In this document: positions 60,139-64,000 of the stretch, piece by piece
Numbering within the stretch: the first letter of the stretch is position 1
Layout: each line of letters begins with the position of its first letter
NCBI GenBank assembly: GCA_944385485.1
Contig: CALWXL010000001.1
Span: forward strand, 57,072 to 121,071
Origin: an uncultured Oscillospiraceae bacterium
Lineage (GTDB): Bacteria; Bacillota; Clostridia; Oscillospirales; Oscillospiraceae
Direction of reading: 5' to 3'
DNA: 64,000 nucleotides
The notes under the pieces: generated by a model
What the model saw: only the letters and a program-made list of their open reading frames with translations
The model's database searches: none
What the model was told of the DNA's origin: nothing
Position numbers and translations under genes: made by a program

Positions 60139-60164
60139 GGCACTTTGTAAAGGAGAATGGAAGT

Positions 60165-60665
60165 ATGAGTAAAAAAGTTGCAGTGATCATGGGCTCTGAC
60201 TCCGATTGGCCCGTGGTGAAGGCCGCCTGTCAGCAGCTGGCCCAGTATGGAATTCCCTACGAGGCCCACATCATGAGCGCCCACCGCACTCCGGTGCAGG
60301 CCGCCGAATTTGCCCGCTCTGCCCGTAAAAATGGCTTTGGCGTGATCATCTGTGCCGCCGGCATGGCCGCACACCTGGCCGGCGCCTTTGCCGGAAACTC
60401 CACCCTCCCCGTCATCGGCATCCCCCTGAAGGGCGGCGCCATGGACGGCCTGGACGCCCTGCTGGCCACCGTCCAGATGCCCAGCGGCATTCCTGTGGCC
60501 ACGGTAGCTCTCAACGGTGCCAAGAACGCTGCCGTCCTGGCCGCTCAGATCTTGGCCGTGTCTGACGACGAACTGGCTTCCCGCCTGGATGGCGACCGTG
60601 AGATCATGGCAGCCCAAATCGCCGCCAAGGAAGACAAGCTCCAGCAGGAGCTGACCCAACTGTAA
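60165..60665 (+). CDS. purE: N5-carboxyaminoimidazole ribonucleotide mutase
   Basis: Class I PurE. 166 residues with GSDSDWP near 10, MSAHRTP near 38, [10 protein letters not shown] near 68 and a helical C-terminus. Class I enzymes normally need PurK, which is not in view. The ATG at 60165 follows AAAGGAG; the frame's longer start would lie in the attenuator. Confidence 0.96.
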   Translation: MSKKVAVIMGSDSDWPVVKAACQQLAQYGIPYEAHIMSAHRTPVQAAEFARSARKNGFGVIICAAGMAAHLAGAFAGNSTLPVIGIPLKGGAMDGLDALLATVQMPSGIPVATVALNGAKNAAVLAAQILAVSDDELASRLDGDREIMAAQIAAKEDKLQQELTQL

Positions 60666-60702
60666 TCCCATTCACTTCGACATAGAGAAAGGACGAAACA
60701 TC

Positions 60703-61413
60703 ATGAACAAACTGGAGCAGCTGTACGAAGGAAAAGCCAAGAAGGTATTTGCCACCGAGGACCCCAACGTGGTCATCGTCTCTTACAAGGATGACGCCAC
60801 CGCTTTTGACGGTGCCAAGAAGGGCACCATCCTGGGCAAGGGTGCCATCAACAACCAGATGAGCAATTTCCTCATGTCCCAGCTGGAGAAGGCCGGTGTT
60901 CCCACCCACCTGGTGGAAGAGCTCAACGAGCGTGAGACCGCTGTGAAGAAGGTGTCCATCGTCCCCCTGGAGGTCATCATCCGCAACATCTCCGCCGGTT
61001 CCTTTGCCAAGCGCTACGGCGTGGAAGAGGGCATTGTGTTCGACCAGCCCACCATCGAGTTCTCCTACAAGAACGATGATCTCCATGACCCCCTCATCAA
61101 CGATTACCACGCTGTGGCTCTGAAGCTGGCCACCTGGGAGGAGATCGAGCAGATCAAGACCTATGCCTTCGCTGTCAACGAGTTCTTGAAGAAGACTCTG
61201 GCCGAGTGCGGCGTGACCCTGGTGGACTTCAAGCTGGAGTTCGGCAAGACCTCCGACGGCACCATCGTCCTGGCCGACGAGATCAGCCCCGACACCTGCC
61301 GTTTCTGGGACTCCAAGACCGGCGAGAAGCTGGACAAGGACCGTTTCCGTCGTGACCTGGGCAACGTGGAGGGCGCTTATCAGGAGATGAGCCGCCGTCT
61401 GATGGGCAAGTAA
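60703..61413 (+). CDS. purC: SAICAR synthetase
   Basis: Joins CAIR and aspartate. 236 residues, the short bacterial form, with [38 protein letters not shown], and [22 protein letters not shown] lies before the ATG. Confidence 0.97.
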   Translation: MNKLEQLYEGKAKKVFATEDPNVVIVSYKDDATAFDGAKKGTILGKGAINNQMSNFLMSQLEKAGVPTHLVEELNERETAVKKVSIVPLEVIIRNISAGSFAKRYGVEEGIVFDQPTIEFSYKNDDLHDPLINDYHAVALKLATWEEIEQIKTYAFAVNEFLKKTLAECGVTLVDFKLEFGKTSDGTIVLADEISPDTCRFWDSKTGEKLDKDRFRRDLGNVEGAYQEMSRRLMGK

Positions 61414-61431
61414 TTTACTAGGAGGAACAGC

Positions 61432-62856
61432 ATGGGAGGCTTTTTTGGCGCCGTCTCCAAGCGAGACGTCACTCTTGATATCTTTTTCGGCGTGGACTAC
61501 CACTCTCATCTGGGTACCCGTCGGGGCGGCATGATCATTCATGACGCCACCGACGGCTTCCAGCGTCAGATCCACTCCATTGAAAACACCCCCTTCCGCA
61601 CCAAGTTCGAGAAGGATCTCCAAGACTTTCACGGCTGCAGCGGCATCGGCTGCATCAGCGACACCGACCCCCAGCCTCTGCTGGTTCGCTCTCACCTGGG
61701 TCTGTACGCCATCACCACCGTGGGTGTCATCACCAACACCGACCAGCTGGTGGCTGAGCACTTCTCCACCCCCGGTCACCAGTTCATGGCCATGAGCTCC
61801 GGCAAGGTCAACTCCACCGAGCTCACCGCCGCCCTCATCAACCAGAAAACCAACCTCATCGACGGCATCCGTCACGCGCAGGAGCAAATTGAAGGGTCCA
61901 TGACCCTGCTGATCCTCACCGAGCGAGGCGAGATCATCGCCGCTCGTGACCGCCTGGGCCGTCTGCCGGTACTTATCGGCAAGGGTCCCGAGGGCCACTG
62001 CGTGTCCTTCGAGTCCTTCGCCTACCACAAGCTGGGCTACGAGGACGCCTACGAGCTGGGCCCCCGGGAAATCGTTCAGGTCACCGCCGATGGCTTCCAG
62101 ACCCTGGTGCCCGCCGGTGATGATATGAAGATCTGCGCCTTCCTGTGGACCTACTACGGCTACCCCAACTCCAATTACGAGGGGGTCAACGTGGAGGTCA
62201 TGCGCTACCGCAACGGTGAGATTATGGCCCGGGACGAAAAGGCCCGAGGCGTCATGCCTGATGTGGACTTTGTGGCCGGTGTGCCCGACTCCGGCGTGCC
62301 CCACGCCATCGGCTACGCCAACAAAAGCGGCAAGCAGTTTGCCCGTCCCTTCGTGAAATACACTCCCACCTGGCCCCGCTCCTTCATGCCCGCCAACCAG
62401 GAGGTGCGCAACCAGGTGGCCAAGATGAAGCAGATCCCTGTGCCCGAGCTCATCCAGGACAAGAAGCTTCTGTTCGTGGATGACTCCATCGTCCGTGGCA
62501 CCCAGCTGCGGGAGACCGTCGACTTCCTCTACGAGTCCGGAGCCAAGGAAGTGCACATGCGCTCTGCCTGCCCCCCCATCATGTACAGCTGCAAGTATCT
62601 GAACTTCTCCCGAGGCAACTCCGACATGGACCTGCTGGCCCGCCGCACCATCCAGGAGCTGGAGGGCGACGAAGGCCAGAAGCATCTGGAGGAGTACGCC
62701 GACGCCAACACAGAGCGTGGCCAGTGCATGCTCAAGGCCATCTGTGAGAAGATGGGCTTTGACTCCCTGGGCTATCAGTCCTTGGATGGCCTGCTGGAGT
62801 CCATTGGTCTGGATCGTGACAAGGTGTGCACCTACTGCTGGAACGGAAAGGAGTAA
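61432..62856 (+). CDS. purF: Amidophosphoribosyltransferase homologue lacking the glutaminase cysteine
   Basis: PurF makes phosphoribosylamine from PRPP. 474 residues. The phosphoribosyltransferase half is intact (PRPP loop [12 protein letters not shown], about 346-357), and the Fe-S cysteines of Bacillus PurF have counterparts (Cys235, Cys387, Cys466, Cys469). The N-terminal glutaminase-type domain is altered: the protein starts MGGFFGAV where active enzymes have Met-Cys-Gly, so the nucleophile is Gly. The region equivalent to RGQEGAGI reads RRGGMIIHD, and the NGNL loop is not evident. AGGAGG lies 6 nt before the ATG, so the start is firm. It may use free ammonia or a partner glutaminase. 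Confidence 0.9.
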   Translation: MGGFFGAVSKRDVTLDIFFGVDYHSHLGTRRGGMIIHDATDGFQRQIHSIENTPFRTKFEKDLQDFHGCSGIGCISDTDPQPLLVRSHLGLYAITTVGVITNTDQLVAEHFSTPGHQFMAMSSGKVNSTELTAALINQKTNLIDGIRHAQEQIEGSMTLLILTERGEIIAARDRLGRLPVLIGKGPEGHCVSFESFAYHKLGYEDAYELGPREIVQVTADGFQTLVPAGDDMKICAFLWTYYGYPNSNYEGVNVEVMRYRNGEIMARDEKARGVMPDVDFVAGVPDSGVPHAIGYANKSGKQFARPFVKYTPTWPRSFMPANQEVRNQVAKMKQIPVPELIQDKKLLFVDDSIVRGTQLRETVDFLYESGAKEVHMRSACPPIMYSCKYLNFSRGNSDMDLLARRTIQELEGDEGQKHLEEYADANTERGQCMLKAICEKMGFDSLGYQSLDGLLESIGLDRDKVCTYCWNGKE

Positions 62857-62861
62857 TCTTC

Positions 62862-63911
62862 ATGAATCATTCTGACTCTCACTCTGCTTCCTACGCCGCC
62901 GCTGGCGTGGACGTCACCGCCGGTTATGAGGCGGTACGCCGCATCAAGCCCATGGTGGAATCCACCTACATCCCCGGGGTCATGGGTACCCTGGGTGGCT
63001 TTGGCGGCATGTTTGCCCCCGACATGAGCGGCATGAAGAAGCCCGTGCTAGTGTCCGGCACCGACGGCGTGGGCACCAAGCTGAAGCTGGCCTTTTTGAT
63101 GAACAAGCACGACACCGTGGGTATTGACTGCGTAGCCATGTGCGTCAACGACATCATCTGCGGCGGCGCCATGCCTCTGTTCTTCCTGGACTACATCGCC
63201 TGCGGCAAGAACGACCCCGCCCGCATCGCTGACATCGTCACTGGCATCACCGAGGGCTGCCGTCAGGCTGGCTGCGCCCTGGTGGGCGGCGAGACCGCCG
63301 AGATGCCCGGCTTCTACCCCGTGGACGAGTACGACCTGGCTGGGTTCTCCGTTGGTATGGTGGACGAGGAGAAGATCATCGACGGCAAGGCCCTCACCGA
63401 GGGTGACGTGCTCATCGGTCTGGCCTCCTCCGGCGTGCACTCCAACGGCTTCTCCCTGGTGCGTAAGGTCTTTGACGTGGAGCACGCCGACCTCACCACC
63501 CCCATGGATGAGCTGAACGGCAAGAGCCTGGGCGAGGCCTTGCTGGAGCCCACCCGCATCTATGTCAAGGCCGTGAAGGCCGTTCTGGGTGCTGGCGTAG
63601 ATGTCCATGCGGTTAGCCACATCACCGGCGGCGGCTTCTATGAGAATGTGCCCCGCATGATGGTGGACGGTCTCACCGCCCAGATCAAGCTGGACTCCTT
63701 CCCCACCCTGCCCATCTTCTCCCTCATCCAGAAGGCGGGCAACATTCCCTCTCGGGACATGTACAACACCTTTAACATGGGCATCGGCATGATTCTGGCT
63801 GTCCCCGCCGCTCAGGCCCAGGCCGCTTTGGACGCCCTGGCCGCAGCTGGCGAGACCGCCTACCAGATCGGCAGCGTGGTCGCTGGCGAGGCTGGCGTGG
63901 AGCTGGTGTAA
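62862..63911 (+). CDS. purM: Phosphoribosylformylglycinamidine cyclo-ligase (AIR synthetase)
   Basis: 349 residues: [19 protein letters not shown] start, [19 protein letters not shown] (ATP site), [31 protein letters not shown], and [14 protein letters not shown]. The ATG at 62862 follows AAAGGAG inside the purF end. Confidence 0.97.
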   Translation: MNHSDSHSASYAAAGVDVTAGYEAVRRIKPMVESTYIPGVMGTLGGFGGMFAPDMSGMKKPVLVSGTDGVGTKLKLAFLMNKHDTVGIDCVAMCVNDIICGGAMPLFFLDYIACGKNDPARIADIVTGITEGCRQAGCALVGGETAEMPGFYPVDEYDLAGFSVGMVDEEKIIDGKALTEGDVLIGLASSGVHSNGFSLVRKVFDVEHADLTTPMDELNGKSLGEALLEPTRIYVKAVKAVLGAGVDVHAVSHITGGGFYENVPRMMVDGLTAQIKLDSFPTLPIFSLIQKAGNIPSRDMYNTFNMGIGMILAVPAAQAQAALDALAAAGETAYQIGSVVAGEAGVELV

Positions 63912-63914
63912 TCC

Positions 63915-64000
63915 ATGGGAAAGCGTATTGCCGTTTTGGTGTCCGGCGGCGGCACCAACCTGCAAGCCCTCATTGACGCCCAGGCCCGGGGTGAGCTGGG
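63915..64000 (+). CDS. purN: Phosphoribosylglycinamide formyltransferase (5' end only)
   Basis: The first 28 codons read MGKRIAVLVSGGGTNLQALI, the PurN N-terminus with its substrate phosphate loop. It begins 3 nt after the purM stop with only a weak GGAG upstream, so it is probably translated by coupling. The rest lies outside the window. Confidence 0.9.
   Translation, partial: MGKRIAVLVSGGGTNLQALIDAQARGEL

Noticed and set aside
59996-60164. Guanine, ZTP (pfl) or PRPP riboswitch in the purE leader
   Set aside because: The consensus segments I know for these classes are not visible. I kept the neutral call of leader ORF plus attenuator.
60604-62685. A 693-codon minus-strand frame opposite purC and purF
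   Set aside because: Antisense shadow of conserved purine genes; low-complexity translation without motifs.

Overview
The window reads as chromosomal core sequence from a spore-forming anaerobic Firmicute, most likely a gut Clostridia member of the Oscillospiraceae (Flavonifractor / Lawsonibacter / Intestinimonas-like). That placement is inference. It rests on a high G+C composition, the clostridial pair sipL + spoIVA beside spoVM, a rubrerythrin, 4Fe-4S enzymes, strong AGGAGG ribosome sites, and gene orders shared with Bacillus and Clostridia. I see no prophage, insertion sequence, CRISPR array or plasmid function.

Layout. (1) 1-19,114, all minus strand: one very compact run, read from cdaA-cdaR through a DUF5685 / J-domain / membrane-protein cassette, yicC-remA-gmk-rpoZ-priA-def-fmt-rsmB-rlmN-prpC-prkC-rsgA, ending in a spore-coat basement block spoVM-sipL-spoIVA. 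SpoVM is a 24-codon gene. Two good SigE-type promoters precede sipL and spoIVA. (2) 19,166-26,955: an amidohydrolase, glyA, nth, and the minus-strand group ymfF-ymfH-lgt-folD, separated by bidirectional terminators. (3) 27,093-34,004, plus strand: the SRP/ribosome-maturation operon ylxM-ffh-rpsP-khpA-rimM-trmD-coaW-rsmA, then a cytoplasmic-type amidase. (4) 34,044-34,326: tRNA-Thr(CGU) and tRNA-Arg(ACG) with their own promoter and terminator. (5) 34,445-39,681: pyrC-pyrF-pyrK-pyrD plus a histidine-phosphatase/GNAT fusion. (6) 39,683-48,866: a lipoprotein, rubrerythrin, and the minus-strand operon smc-ftsY-(small membrane protein)-rph-rdgB-yhbY-nadD/yqeK-rsfS. (7) 48,895-55,002: pheB-hom-lysC and a class A PBP. 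(8) 55,058-59,898: a DUF1292 gene, a 6S RNA that I recognise from its rod-like fold, a parvulin-type foldase, tcdA, a PAP2 phosphatase and a glycosyltransferase. (9) 59,960-64,000: the purine operon purE-purC-purF-purM-purN, preceded by a leader ORF and an intrinsic terminator.

The most notable observations are these. The PurF homologue lacks the N-terminal catalytic cysteine and other glutaminase residues but keeps PRPP-binding and Fe-S residues. The purE leader has attenuator geometry, with a 23-residue leader ORF ending 3 nt before a terminator hairpin. SpoVM is short and has a stem-loop covering its ribosome site. The 6S RNA was hidden in a gene-free stretch. TrmD carries a C-terminal extension of about 150 residues that looks acetyltransferase-like. 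There are histidine phosphatase-GNAT and NadD-YqeK fusions, a zinc-ribbon-like insert in an extracytoplasmic PBP, and a DUF5685 / cysteine-tailed J-domain cassette next to the c-di-AMP synthase genes.

All functional calls come from reading translated sequence and known family motifs. No database search was run. Gene starts were chosen from ribosome-site spacing and family N-termini and often differ from the longest possible ORF.
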